A stretch of DNA of 64,000 nt from Lampris incognitus (Eukaryota > Chordata > Actinopteri > Lampriformes > Lampridae), in NCBI RefSeq assembly GCF_029633865.1, contig NC_079219.1, positions 54,862,013 to 54,926,012 on the forward strand. The letters run 5' to 3'. This document shows positions 20,168-31,401 of the stretch, in pieces (positions within the stretch are counted from its first letter, which is position 1; each line of letters opens with the position of its first letter). Position numbers and translations under genes: made by a program. The notes beneath the pieces were generated by a model. It ran no database searches and had not been told where the DNA came from. It saw nothing but the letters and a program-made list of their open reading frames with translations.

Positions 20168-20522
20168 GGCGGCACGGTGGTGCGGTTGCCTCACAGCAAG
20201 AAGGTCCTGGGTTCGAGCTCCGGGGTAGTCCAACCTTGGGGGTCATCCTCTGTGTGGAGTTTGCATGTTCCCCCCTTCTCTGCGTGGGTTTCCTCCGGGT
20301 GCTCTGGTTTCCCCCCACAGTCCAAAGACATGTAGGTCAGGTGAATCGGCTGTACTAAATTGTCCCTAGGTGTGAATGTGTGTGTGTGTGTGTGGGCCTT
20401 GTGATGGACTGGCGGCCTCTCCAGGGTGTCTCCCCGCCTGCCTCCCAATGGCTGCTGGGATAGGCTCCAGCATCTCTGCGACCCTGAGCGCAGGATAAGC
20501 GGTTTGGATAATGGATGGACAT
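20168..20522 (+). mobile_element. SINE-B
   Basis: Head GGCGGCACGGTGGTGCGGTT (A box shortened), B box GGTTCGAGCTCC, and tail GGATAATGGATGGA. Confidence 0.88.
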
Positions 20523-20577
20523 AATAAAGAAAAGGTTTTGATGTACTTTTGATGTACTCTGTACTTCATGCCCTGCA

Positions 20578-20888
20578 TTTAACCCATCCTATTGTATAGG
20601 AACAGTGGGCCGCCGCCGTGCATCGCCCGGGGACCAACTCCAGCTCTTCTTTCCATTGTCTTGCTCAGGGGCACAGACAGGAGTATTAACCCTGACATGC
20701 ATGTCTTTTTGATGGTGGGAGGGAACCGGAGCACCCGGAGGAAACCCACGCAGACACGGGGAGAACATGCAAACTCCACACAAAGGACGACCTGGGATGA
20801 CCCCCAAGATTGGATAACCCCGGGGTTCGAACCCAGGACCTTCTTGCTGTGAAGTGACAGTGCTAACCACTGGGCCACCGTACCGCCG
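20578..20888 (-). mobile_element. SINE-C
   Basis: Its tRNA-like head (right side, B box as GGGTTCGAACCC at 20823-20834) matches SINE-B, but the 3' half differs: the GAGTTGGTCCCCGGGCGATG and CCTATACAATAGGATGGGTT blocks. Confidence 0.85.
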
Positions 20889-21025
20889 TGAAACATTTTT
20901 CAAGTGAAAATTTTATTTTGCGAGCTGTTGTGTTGGCTTGTCATTCATAGCTACAAAATGCAGTCTTTTTCCCCTAATATAAAGACCAATGGTATTTTAA
21001 GTTTTATATTTTATAAGTTTGTGTC

Positions 21026-21665
21026 TTGGTTTGATGGCTGGGAGAGGTGGTGCTGGACCGATTGGGAGAGCTTGGTCTGCTGCGTCTCGTGGGCCCAGGG
21101 ACCACGGCCCTGACCGGAGCTGCGCCTGAAGAGGAAACACCGAGGGCGGTCTGACAGGACGCGGAAGCAGGGGCAGGCTAAGCTAACTGCTAGCCCATGC
21201 AGACCGGCAGCTCCGATAACACCGAGGACGGTGTGACGGCGGCCTCGCCTAGCCTTGACTGTGTTTTGGGTATCATCGTGTGGAGTGTGGGGAAGTGTGT
21301 CAAAGGTGTCTGGCTGGGAGAGCTGGCGTTGGATTGGCTGGGGGAGCTTGGTCTACCGCGTCCGGTGGGCCCAGGGACCACGGCCCTGCTTGGAGTTGTG
21401 CCCAAGGAGGAAACACCAAGGGCGGTCTGACAGGATGCGGAAGCGGGGCAGGCTAAGCTAACTGCTAGCCCATGCAGACCGGCAGTTCTGACAGTCATCC
21501 TGGCGTTCGCTCTCTTGGACAGTGAATTTTTTTCACTGGTTTTTTGGTAGTTTGGATATATGTGTTCTTGTAGTTTGGATGTGTGTTTTTGTCTTTGTGT
21601 TGCAATGCTGTGGGCTGGAGGAAACCATATTTCATTTCCTTTCATGGGTGCAGGTGTATGGAACA
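21026..21665 (+). mobile_element. Repeat D, shorter copy
   Basis: The same two tandem ~250-base units and the same GATATATGTGTTCTTGTAGT end as 9841-10598, but without the AAGATGGCGGC start. Confidence 0.6.
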
Positions 21666-22804
21666 AAATGGCAAATAAATGTTCCTGATTTTATTCAGCC
21701 CAACATGCATTACAATCCCCGAGGCTCAAAAGATTGCAGTTATTTAAAAAAAAAGCCAAATTAATTTATAATTTCTCACAGCCACCCTACTCAAAGTCAA
21801 ATGGGTGGTAGACTCTTATTAGTGCCATATGTCAGCTAAAAACCTGCAAACGCCAAGTCTTCATTACCCACTATCCACTAGCAAAGAACCTGTTGTCTTT
21901 TGTACAAATTAAGTCACTGTCCAAATCTTGTCCTTTTCCCTCCTGCAGTACTTGAATGTGTCACTAGGACTTTCTTCTAGGACTTTCTTCTGAGAATCTA
22001 AACTGAAAAATGAGAAGGAAAAAAAAGAAGAACAAGACAGCCCTTTAGTCGTGGACAGTTTAGCTGAGCATGCATCCTCCTTTTCACGGCACCGTCCGGC
22101 CTCACATTCTTCAGCGAGCTGCCCGAGCACCCGCACCAAACCTCATTCTGTCAAGTAAGGAAACCGGGCTAAAGTGTTGTGGGGCCGGCGGAGCTGTTTT
22201 CCCCATCAGCGCTGATTAAATATACAAGACACCGGTGTGCTGACGGTGTTCACTTTAACATGAGTGGACATGTCATCCACATCCTCTGACTTTGACCGTA
22301 CGGCTTAGAGCTAGCTAGCACAGAGTCAAGCCTTCAGACGGACGTCCAACTTCACATGTTGCACCAACCTTTCCACTTCCTGTCCGCACTAAGTAGGACG
22401 AACTCGCTGTTTTCTGGGTGAATTAGGACTCGTTTGAAACTACAGACACGGCTGACGGAGCAACCACTTCCAGCCGTTGCGTAGTACAGCCAAATTTCTG
22501 TTTCCCAGCAGAGCCACTCCGCTGGGAGACGTGGAGGTTAAGCACCTTGACCAAGGGCGCTTGACAGTTATGATGGAGGGGGGAGTAATACTCATCCCCT
22601 TTTACCGACAGTGTAGTCCAAGTGTAGATGACTGTAGATCCGATAGCTGCTGAGAGGTCGTAGCAGGGGTTCTCAGACTTATTACTCATAGGTCTGATTT
22701 TTATACAAGGTCAGAGACCCGGCGATACCAAAATATCATTTACTCAACTCACACAACTTTCAAGCGACACACATTCAAGTTCAAGACGGTCAAAATATGT
22801 TTGA
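21666..22804. other. Intron 4, no recognised feature
   Basis: No repeat family or exon recognised in about 1.1 kb. Confidence 0.4.
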
Positions 22805-23012
22805 GCCAGGCGTCCGGGTGGTTGTCTATTCCATTGCCTACCAACATGGGGATCACCGGTTTGAATCCCCGTGTTACCTCTGGCGCTGGTTGGGCATCCC
22901 TACAGACACAATTGGCCGTGTCGTGTCTGTGGGTGGGAAGCCGGATGTGTCCTGGTCGCTGCAGTAGCGCCTCCTCTGGTCGGTCGGGGCACCTGTCTGT
23001 GGGGGGGGGGGT
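22805..23012 (+). mobile_element. SINE-A, 3' truncated
   Basis: Head GGCGTCCGGGTGGTTGTCTA to the CGGGGCACCTGTCTGTGG block, then a G run where similarity stops. Confidence 0.85.
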
Positions 23013-23084
23013 TACTGTTCAAGGGACTGTACCCTGATGCCGTTTGAAAGCTCAGCAAAATCGACCTCGCTCCGAAAAAAAAAT

Positions 23085-23146
23085 TACGTCGATCCCCGTA
23101 TTGGTAGGCAACGGAATAGACCGCCATGCCACCCGGACGCCCCCCG
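23085..23146 (-). mobile_element. SINE-A head fragment, inverted
   Basis: CGATCCCCGTATTGGTAGGC to CACCCGGACGCC: only the first ~60 bases of SINE-A, opposite in direction to the copy at 22805. Confidence 0.85.
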
Positions 23147-23257
23147 AAAGCCAGTTTCTCAGGGTGAGTTTAAAAATGGCCGTGGTGCCTTTTACAATCT
23201 GTGTGTCTGTTAAAGGATATACTGACATATGTCATTACATCGAAATGATATTGTAAA

Positions 23258-23325
23258 GGGGGTGCTGGAGCCGATCCCAGCAGTCACTGGGCGGCGGCGG
23301 CGGGGGGGGGGGGGCAGCCGGGACA
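23258..23325 (-). mobile_element. SINE-B fragment
   Basis: GGTGCTGGAGCCGATCCCAG and CAGTCACTGGGCGGC followed by a G-rich expansion. Confidence 0.7.
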
Positions 23326-23799
23326 GTGAGGCAGGGTTTTCTTTTCCTCATTGTTTTAAAACAGGACAGCTCGCAGTAGATTTCTCTTTATGATTAGAAA
23401 AAAAAATTTGGAAAACTGAAGAGCACAGCGTATGTCTGACACAGGACAGATGGTTCTGGAAAAGGCCAGTGGGCGACCATGTGTTTCTATGGGCCGGTCT
23501 TACACACAGCGCAATCTCTGTGCACACAACCTTGCCAGGGTTTGAATTAGATTTCTTTTTTTTTTACTTAAAAAAGCTAGAAAATGACTGTGCAGACCTT
23601 ACGATTAAACAAAAGTTAGTCGCCTTTAAGTTGAGTGCTTCACAACCTGTTCTGCCAACCAGATTATAGAGTATAAACTAATGGATGGCTTAATTGATTA
23701 TGACTAATGTTCTCTTCTCTCACAAGTCTTTTCTTTCTCTCTGAACGACGTCTTCTCCTTTCTCTTGGGTGTGTGAATGGTGCCATGTGAGTCTCCCTT
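23326..23799. other. Intron 4, no recognised feature
   Basis: Nothing recognised. Confidence 0.4.
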
Positions 23800-24292
23800 G
23801 TGTGCACATGCAGTCGGTCCTCCTCCCAGGTCTCCGTGGTGACGGTGGTCACCACCCGGATGCTGCTTGGCATCCCCTTCATCACATCTTCTTTTTATAT
23901 CTTATTTAAATCTTTTTCACATGGTGATGGTGGTCGTGTGGCTCGGGTCCTGGACAGTCCCGGCGGCGTTTGGACACTACTTCACATCCTGCTCATCATA
24001 TTCTGCATATATTTTATAATTCTATTATAATTCTGTTATCCTCTTTGAGTGTTGTATTGTGTAGATTGTGTAGACACAACATCCATTGCACGTTGTCCGT
24101 ATTGAGAGAGAGATCCTCCTCTGTTGCCCTCCCTGAGGCTTCTTTGTATTTTTTTTCTCCCTGTTAAAGGTTTTTTTTCAGGGAGTTGTTCCTTATCTGA
24201 TGAGAGGGTCTAATGACAGGAAGTTGTGTTGCTGTAAAGCCCCCTGAGGCAAATTTGTGATATTGGTCTACACAAATAAAACTGATTTGACA
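23800..24292 (+). mobile_element. Retroelement 3' end (common fish repeat)
   Basis: The phrases GATCCTCCTCTGTTGCCCTC, CCCTGTTAAAGGTTTTTTTT, GTAAAGCCCCCTGAGGCAAA and AATAAAACTGATTTGA form the untranslated 3' end of a very common teleost retroelement. Confidence 0.7.
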
Positions 24293-25047
24293 TTGGCATG
24301 TGACGATTACAAAAGAAGCTTGGTTGGGATTTAGGAATTTGAATTCAGGTTTAAAGTGGTACCGACGTCTGTCCGACCCTTGTCAATTTTTTTTTTGTGG
24401 CATCAAAAGTTACTACAGAGTGCAGGGCAATTTCCTAAAGTTCAAGTTTAAACTCAGAGAAATTTTTAAATTCTTGAGTTTATTTGTCAACAGACGCGGC
24501 AACACCACGCTTACCCCTTAATGTGAGCCGGTCGTCTTAACCAGAACTTGAACAGAAGAGACGGAAGGACAACAGTCATGCTGGCTTTCAAAGACCTAAC
24601 CCTTCAAAAAACTGTCAAAGTTTGAAGTAATGGAAAAACAAAAGCAACGTAGTACATTTGTGCCTCGTGTTGCAAAGGATGACCAACAACCGTTCAGCCC
24701 ACAAACCCTGACAAAACTGACATGACCACAACAATAGATACCATAATGCACTATAAAATAAACTACAATAGAAATAAACTACTAAAAAACACAAAAACTT
24801 GCAACAATAGATGTAACTTTAGTAAAGCAAGTGTAATGATTGTGGGTCAGAACAGTGACCTCCCCATTTTTCTTAAAGCTGAACATCGGTATACCACAAT
24901 GTCGTTGCTCATCTTGGCGGAGAAACGCGGTTCATTTACATCTCACGGTGTTGAGTTAAGAAGACTATCCTGGGCCTAAACGATAACGCCAGGGCCTCGC
25001 TATCTGCTACCTATCCCGTTTCCACTGGGGTCTGGCTGGCAGGAGCC
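24293..25047. other. Intron 4, no recognised feature
   Basis: Nothing recognised. Confidence 0.4.
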
Positions 25048-26454
25048 TCACAGAGTGAAGAGGAGAGCGGTTACCGATGTAGGGAGAAACTCTCTTGGTG
25101 AATGAAGTACAGAATACTGATGAAGTACCTCCTGGGTGTCAGCATCCATCACAGACCCGCCATCATAATCCAGACACACCCGGATCCTATGAGGTTTGCC
25201 TGTGATTTCCAGTGGTGTCCCCCGGGTGGTTCGAGGAACACTGAGGTGGCTAAACTCAGGTCCGGCCAGGTCAGTGATCTGTCTCTTCCTCATTAAGCTG
25301 GATCAGCCGTCGTCCACTGGTCAGGTGATCGAACCTGTCGATGTCCTCAGCCACCACGCCCACTTCCCAGTGCTGGCCGTCACCAACCTCAATGTCCCAA
25401 CTGTGAGTCCGAGTCAATGCCCTGGGAGCCCATGACCCCCGGACACCCGAACCTTTCTGGGTTGTAAGGAAGCTTCTGTCTGTCCCCATGAACCACGAAC
25501 TTCACACTGGTCAAATCCTTGGAAAGATCAAGACTGTAGTTTGCAGTGTTGGGGTTCAGGATCACAGGATTGTAGGACACTGTCTTTTTCTGTATCTCCT
25601 TCCAAACTTTGAAGGTCAGGTTGCCAATGTGTTTGGGTATGTCTACGAGAACTCCAGACACCTGTGGTGGATCATATGGAGGGGAATTTGGCTTTTTTCA
25701 GTAGGTCTTCACACTTATGGAGGAATGAGATTTCATCTTCGAGGGATGTACGGTTTCCATCGCTCGTCTCCCTAGTTATGGATTGTATTTGGTCTGAGAG
25801 AAGCAATATTTCTCTTCTCAGCCATCGCACTGCTCTTCTGCCGCTCCTCCAACGTGGCCTTTTCGCTCTCCTTTATAAGCCAGTGGAGCTTCTTACACTC
25901 TTTCCTAATCTTCCTCTCCGTGTTTTGGGCCTGCACCTTAATGTATTCTGCCATTTCTTTGCAGGTAATGAGAAACGATTCAAAGCTCGCTTGCTTAGAC
26001 AGTAAGTCCTTGTGGTTAGACCAGGCCAAGCCTTTAAGCTCCAACACAGCCTCATTAATGCACCTGAACCTGTGCCCCGTGTGGCTTTTTGACTCCAGAC
26101 AGATGAGACACACTGTCTGATAATCATCCAGACAAAAGAGCTCAAGTTTCTCACCATGCAAACCACAGAGTACCTTGGCCCCTGCGACAGCTCTCCGACT
26201 TTCTCTCAGTAAGAAGGCCTCGCACACATATTTTTTAAGGGCCAGGTTTCTCGGGGGTTCAATAGTTGCTGATCTCGTCCTGCAAATGGGGCATCGGTGA
26301 GCTTTGTTCTCAGTCTAGTGTCTCTTCAGAGTCTCTTCAGACAATCTTAAAAGAAGCTATGACTGCAATGAAGGAGAACGGGGTCTTTAAAGGTGTTGTA
26401 GCACACACAGCAGCAGAGACCTTCCTCAGGGAAAGAAAGTTGTCTGGTGGCCAT
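25048..26454 (-). pseudogene. TRIM-family E3 ligase pseudogene (RING, B-box, coiled coil, PRY-SPRY)
   Basis: Read on the minus strand from an ATG at 26454. The RING half MATRQLSFPEEGLCCCVCYN with LHCSHSF breaks at a stop near 26350; the second RING half (HRCPICRTRS, near 26285) is in another frame and follows an in-frame TAG. Then come a B-box (CGLHGEKLELFCLDDYQTVC near 26150), a coiled coil (25800-26050), a PRY block (NPVILNPNTANYSLDLSKDL, near 25560) and SPRY pieces (WDIEVGDGQHWEVGVVAEDI near 25390; PHRIRVCLDYDGGSV near 25190) in further frames. At least four frame breaks occur over one continuous intronless stretch, so this is a dead copy of a fish TRIM gene of the TRIM35-like/zinc-binding A33 type, in the same direction as the dgat1 gene that hosts it in intron 4. 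Retrocopy or decayed single-exon gene cannot be told apart here. Confidence 0.88.
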
Positions 26455-27102
26455 TTTAGCACCGTGCGGCAGTGAGGAATCGAAATCCGTAGAAGAAATG
26501 AATTGCAAGTGTCCACACGGCTGGCTTGGGCTTTTTAGTGGAGAATCTTGGTCGAAGTTGTTACAAATGAGATGAATGGAAAAACTCAATTTCCTTCCCC
26601 GTGGATCGGAAATCTCCGTTCCACGACATCCAGCTTTTTCTTCTTCTTTTTTTTTTTATCAAGAGAGACAAAAACTCGGCTGTAAGCCACCGAGAACCGA
26701 ACCAGTCATGACAACAATGCGAAACTCCTAATCACAGGTGAAACTCATCCCCCGCCAATGAAGACCCAAGCCCAAACCAAGTGTGGGTTAATAGCTCACC
26801 TACAGCCCCTCTGAAAACCTCCTGTGATGCAGAGGACAGGGAATGCAATGTCCTCATGTGTGTTTCCAACATGGAGTTTGAGGTCGGAGAGAAAGCAACT
26901 ATTATCGTCAGCACCAAAAGTGAATGAAGTTAGGAAGATTAAGTCTTGGGAAAAGTTCTGCATTGGTAGTGATAAAGAAATGGATTCTGGGAGGTAAGGA
27001 TAATTTTGTGTCACCCTAATTCACTAGAAATGATAAGTAAAGTGTGTACAGTTACATTTTTCATAACTTAAACAACTTATAAGTAAGATGTGCTTCATTA
27101 AT
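26455..27102. other. Intron 4, upstream of TRIM pseudogene
   Basis: Nothing recognised; a T-rich run near 26645-26657. Confidence 0.4.
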
Positions 27103-27411
27103 CGCTGTGGGGAAATTCATCTTCTGCTTTAAACCCATCCCGACACACACTGCAGCCAGGAGCAGTGGGCAGCCACCGCATGGCGCACTGGGACCAACTC
27201 CAGTTCTTCTCGTCATGCCTCGGTCAGGTATTAACCTACGCATGTCTTTTGATGGTGGGAGGAAATTTGAGCACCCGGAGGAAACCCACGCAGACATGGG
27301 GGAGAACATGCAAACTCCACATAGAAAGGACCTGGGACGGACTGGGGTTCGAACCCAGGGCCTTCTTGCTGTGAGGCAACAGTGCTAACCACTGGGCCAC
27401 CGTGCTGTCCT
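27103..27411 (-). mobile_element. SINE-C
   Basis: Head with B box GGGTTCGAACCC near 27345-27360 and the GACCAACTCCAGTTCTTCTC block of the SINE-C tail at the left. Confidence 0.85.
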
Positions 27412-27630
27412 GATACATGACTAACCATGTGGACAAAGTGATAGCTAAAAGCAATTTACAAGAATATGGTGAAGTATCTGACCCAACACTTTTTACTGTT
27501 CCCACCACAATGAAATAAAACCGACAGTGAGGTAAAAAGTCAAACCAAAGAGATGCAACACACACACATTTCTTTAAAGTCTTATTTGTATGTACATTAT
27601 GGCTGTTTCTCGTTAGAGAATTTGTTGTGA

Positions 27631-28050
27631 GGGCGTCCGGGTAGCGTGGCGGTCTAGTCCGTCACCTACCAACACAGGGATCGCTGGCTCGAATCCCCGT
27701 GTTACCTCCGGCTTGGTCAGGCGTCCCTACAGACACAATTAGCCGTGTCTGCGGGTGGGAAGCTGGATGTCCTGGTCGCTGCACTTGCACCTCCTCTGGT
27801 CGGTCGAGGAACCTGTTCAGGGAGGGAGGGGGAACTGGGGGTGGGGGGATAGCGTGGTCCTCCCACGCGCTACATCCCCTTGGCGAAACTCCTCACTGTC
27901 AGGTGAAAAGAAGCGGCTGGCGACTCCAAATGTATTGGAGGAGACATGTGGTAGTCTGCAGCCCTCACCGGATCGGCGGAGGGGGTGGAGCAGTGACCGG
28001 GCGGCTCGGAAGAGTGGGGTAATTGGACGGATACAACTGGGAAGAAAAAC
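27631..28050 (+). mobile_element. SINE-A, full length (left half of inverted pair)
   Basis: Head GGGCGTCCGGGTAGCGTGGC with A box, CTCGAATCCCCGTGTT B box, and tail TTGGACGGATACAACTGGGA. Confidence 0.92.
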
Positions 28051-28096
28051 AGAAAATTTAAAGAAAAAAAATTTTTTTGTTGCGTGATTGACATGT

Positions 28097-28489
28097 TTTT
28101 TCCCCCCAATTGTACCCGGCCAATTACCCCACTCTTCCGAGCCATCCCGGTCTCTGCTCCAACCCGGGCCAATCCGGGGAGGGCTGCAGACTACCACATG
28201 CCTCCTCCGATACATGTGGAGTCGCCAGCTGCTTCTTTTCACCTGACAGTGAGGAGTTTCACCAGGGGGACTTAGCACGTGGGAAGATCCCGCTATTCCC
28301 CCCCAAACCCCGAACAGGCACCCCGACTGACCAGAGGAGGCGCTAGTGCAGCGACCAGGACACATACCCACACCCGCTTCCCACCCGCAGAAACGGCCAA
28401 CTGTGTCTGTAGGGACGCCCGACCAAGCCAGACGTAACACGGGAATTTGAACTGGCGATGGAACAGACCGCTACGCCACCCGGACGCTT
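28097..28489 (-). mobile_element. SINE-A, full length (right half of inverted pair)
   Basis: Tail CCCCAATTGTACCCGGCCAA at the left, head CCGCTACGCCACCCGGACGC at the right. It is tail-to-tail with the copy at 27631-28050, about 46 bases apart. Confidence 0.92.
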
Positions 28490-28887
28490 GTGACTGACAT
28501 GTTTATACATGCATGACCCAAAAGAAATTGTGGAATCGGGCTGTGAGAACCGCATGACTGGCACAATAACTGAGTGAAGGGAGTGAAGTTTAAGCGAGGA
28601 CAGGTTGGGCTTCCCGGACGAATCTGCACGCGGAGCTTTATTTTAAGTAGCTGTGGTCTAGACGGCAGTCCCGGACAAACGATCCAGGATCTTCTTTAAT
28701 GCAGTTTCAGCTATAAAGTCACCTGTATTGATCAGACTGTTGAGCAAGGATTTGGGGTTGCAGACTTCCCAGGAGCACAGGACAACATTTAGGAAGCGCA
28801 AACTAAAAAAATAGAGAATGGCGTAGGGGAAGTACTTTACACAAAGGGACAACTGACAACTAAATTCAGTTTCAACATCAACTTTTC
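28490..28887. other. Intron 4, no recognised feature
   Basis: Nothing recognised. Confidence 0.4.
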
Positions 28888-29034
28888 CACATACCCACAC
28901 CCGCTTCCCACCCGCAGACACGGCCAATTGTGTCTGTAGGGACGCCCGACCAAGCCAGAGGTAACACGGGGATTCGAACCGGCGATCCCCATGTTGGTAG
29001 GCAACGGAATAGACCGCTACGCTACCCGGACACC
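28888..29034 (-). mobile_element. SINE-A 5' half
   Basis: From CCACATACCCACACCCGCTT to GCTACGCTACCCGGACACC; the B box reads GGATTCGAACC on this strand. Confidence 0.88.
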
Positions 29035-29132
29035 CCATACTGCTTTTCTTTCATGATAGAAAAAAAAAGGAAATGATTTTGCTCACTGACCCCAAACTGA
29101 TGGTCTAAATCTGCACTTTTCAGCAAAAGTAA

Positions 29133-29228
29133 AGGATTTGATCAGTATTTGGTATCGGCCGATACGATATAATATTCGTACTCAGAATCGGTATCGGAAG
29201 TGAATAAGTGGTATCGGTGCATCCCTAC
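29133..29228 (-). mobile_element. hAT-type terminal fragment
   Basis: Read on the minus strand it starts TAGGGATGCACCGATACCAC and is rich in GATACCG-type words, typical of a hAT transposon terminus in fish. Confidence 0.6.
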
Positions 29229-29326
29229 TTTAACTTTGTACATTTTGTAAATCTAATCCAATATCCACACCGCTGCAACAGAGCACAGAATACCTTAACA
29301 CTTTCTGGCTGTTGCAAACTCGAAAT

Positions 29327-29588
29327 GTGTTTCCTCCGGGTGCTCCAGTTTCCCCCCACGACCCAAAGACATGCAGGTCAGGTGAATCAGCCGTATGAAA
29401 TTGCCCCTAGGTGTGAACGAGTGTGTGTGTGTCGGCCCTGTGATGGTCTGGTGGCCTGTCAAGTCAAGTCCAGGGTGTCTCCCCGCCTGCCCTCCCAATG
29501 ACTGCTGGGATAGGCTCCAGCATCCTGTGACCCCAGTTGGGATAAGCGGCTTGGATAATGGATGGATGGATGGATGGATGGATGGTGC
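29327..29588 (+). mobile_element. SINE-B, head missing
   Basis: Begins at GTGTTTCCTCCGGGTGCTCC and ends in a (GGAT)n tail at 29560-29585. Confidence 0.85.
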
Positions 29589-30116
29589 AAACTCGAAACA
29601 AACCAACATTCATAAATTTATTAATTCACTGGCTTCCCTCTTGAAGGCTGGTGCCTCTCCCGAGCAGGGTTTGTGTGGAGGACACCGACAAGGCTGCCGG
29701 TCCATCACAAAGCCCAAACGCCCACACAATCACTCAAAATCCTATTCATACCTTCAGGCAATTCAGACTCTCCGATTCATTTAGCATCTTGAAAGGAATC
29801 ATAAAGCAACTCCACATCAGCACCGTCTGCTGACAGCAGCGATTTACCAAAAGCACCCAGTTACCCTCAGCTCACAACACCGCCGGCGAGGCGCGGCGCT
29901 GGCTCCGTATTAACATTAGCATTGTAATCTGAGTGTACACAGATTTACAAAGATAAAGACACGGCAGTCGGTTTAGAATAAATATTGTTCTGGGATTACA
30001 TTTGGCCCTTCTGCCCCCTCAAACAAAGCGAAAACACCCTCTAGAAATCGAGTTTGTGAAGGGGTAAAACATGGGTAAGCCTTCAACATGGATAAACACA
30101 GGCAGTCCACATAAGG
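29589..30116. other. Intron 4, no recognised feature
   Basis: Nothing recognised. Confidence 0.4.
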
Positions 30117-30428
30117 CGTCCATACAGACACAACTGGCCGTGTCTGAAGGTGGGAAGCCGGACGTGGGTATGTGTCCTGGTCGCTGCACTAGCGCCTCCT
30201 CTGGTCGGTCAGGGCGCCCGTTCCTCCCACGCGCTACGTCCCCCTGGGGAAACTCCTCACTGTCAGGTGAAAAGAAGCGGCTGGCGACTCCACGTGTATC
30301 AGAGGAGGCATGTGGTAGTCTGCAGCCATCCCCGGATTGGCGGCGGGGGGGGGGGGGGCAGCGACCGGGATGGCTAGTGTATCCGGCCAATAGGGTAATT
30401 GGCCGGATACATTTGGGGAGAAAAAATC
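30117..30428 (+). mobile_element. SINE-A, head missing
   Basis: Body from CGTCCATACAGACACAACTG to the tail GGCCGGATACATTTGGGGAG; it lacks the A and B boxes. Confidence 0.85.
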
Positions 30429-30687
30429 CACAACCCCCCCTCAAAAAAAACATGGTTCCTGGTTGAATGAGGTCAGCGCTAGATTCCTCGATGGCTGTAC
30501 GAGTATTCAAAACGGCGAGCGTAGGCTAGCTTAACCGTTATAACTCTTCTGCTGTCTCTGAAGAGCCGTTGCTTCCAAGTCCTTTTCTCGGGCAGTTAAC
30601 ATTTTGAATAGGTGCATTTTTTTCCCCCATCACCAATACCACATCAGTGCAGCTTTACATTGCGGGGTCACTTGAAAATGTACCTAC

Positions 30688-30773
30688 CAATTATCAGGCA
30701 TGCCGCCGGCCATCTATAGGGGTCCTTTAAGAACAAGGATGTCACCTGGATGGGGTCCACTAGAACGCCATAC
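30688..30773 (-). CDS. dgat1: dgat1 exon 4 (residues 114-142)
   Basis: It encodes [20 protein letters not shown] followed by WPAACLII, nearly identical to the DGAT1 block [20 protein letters not shown]. The acceptor is CCTTAG and the donor GTAGGT. It ends in phase 1; the final G joins TG of exon 5 to give Val. The end of the exon begins a hydrophobic stretch continued in exon 5. Confidence 0.97.
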
Positions 30774-31011
30774 CTAAGGAGCCAAAAGATAACGTGATAG
30801 ATTAACATGTAACATTAAAGACATATTTCTGAAATACCTTAACAGTAGAATGTACAGTGTAAGATGCTTTTCAGATAAATTCAGCAACTGAATTCAATCA
30901 AAGAACAACTTTATAAATGTTGTTATGTTGATTGTGTTAACGTTAGCAAACATGTAAGAATGGGCAGCATCATTAGCGGTTTATTTCTACAGACGTATAC
31001 ACTGATCAGCC

Positions 31012-31373
31012 CATGGCCGGATTAGCCCACCAGGGGGCCCCGGGGCACGCACGTCCATTGCCCCCCCCCACCCCCCACCCAACATGGTAGTCAACGCTAT
31101 GTCGATCTGCATGGGATTCGGATGGCGACTACAAAGTACAACACAATTTAGAATCACAAAACCAACAGAGATGAGAATAGCTTGGGGCCCTCACATCAAA
31201 AGAGACTAGCTTGGGCCCTGCATCGCAACGCAGGGTTGGAACAAACGTCCCCTGTAGGGTATGACTGGGGTTCCCTACTATACACGAACACAATACCCCT
31301 GACCTTTTAGGGCCCCTCATGGTCCGGGGCCCTGGGACACTCGCCCGACATGCCCGGTCCGTAATCTAGCCTT
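31012..31373. mobile_element. 362-bp hAT-like MITE with 8-bp target duplication
   Basis: Flanked by GATCAGCC at 31004-31011 and 31374-31381. The ends are imperfect inverted repeats (CATGGCCGGATTAG against CAAGGCTAGATTAC). No coding capacity. An 8-base duplication is the hAT hallmark. Confidence 0.75.
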
Positions 31374-31401
31374 GGATCAGCCAAAATATTAAGACCACCT
31401 G

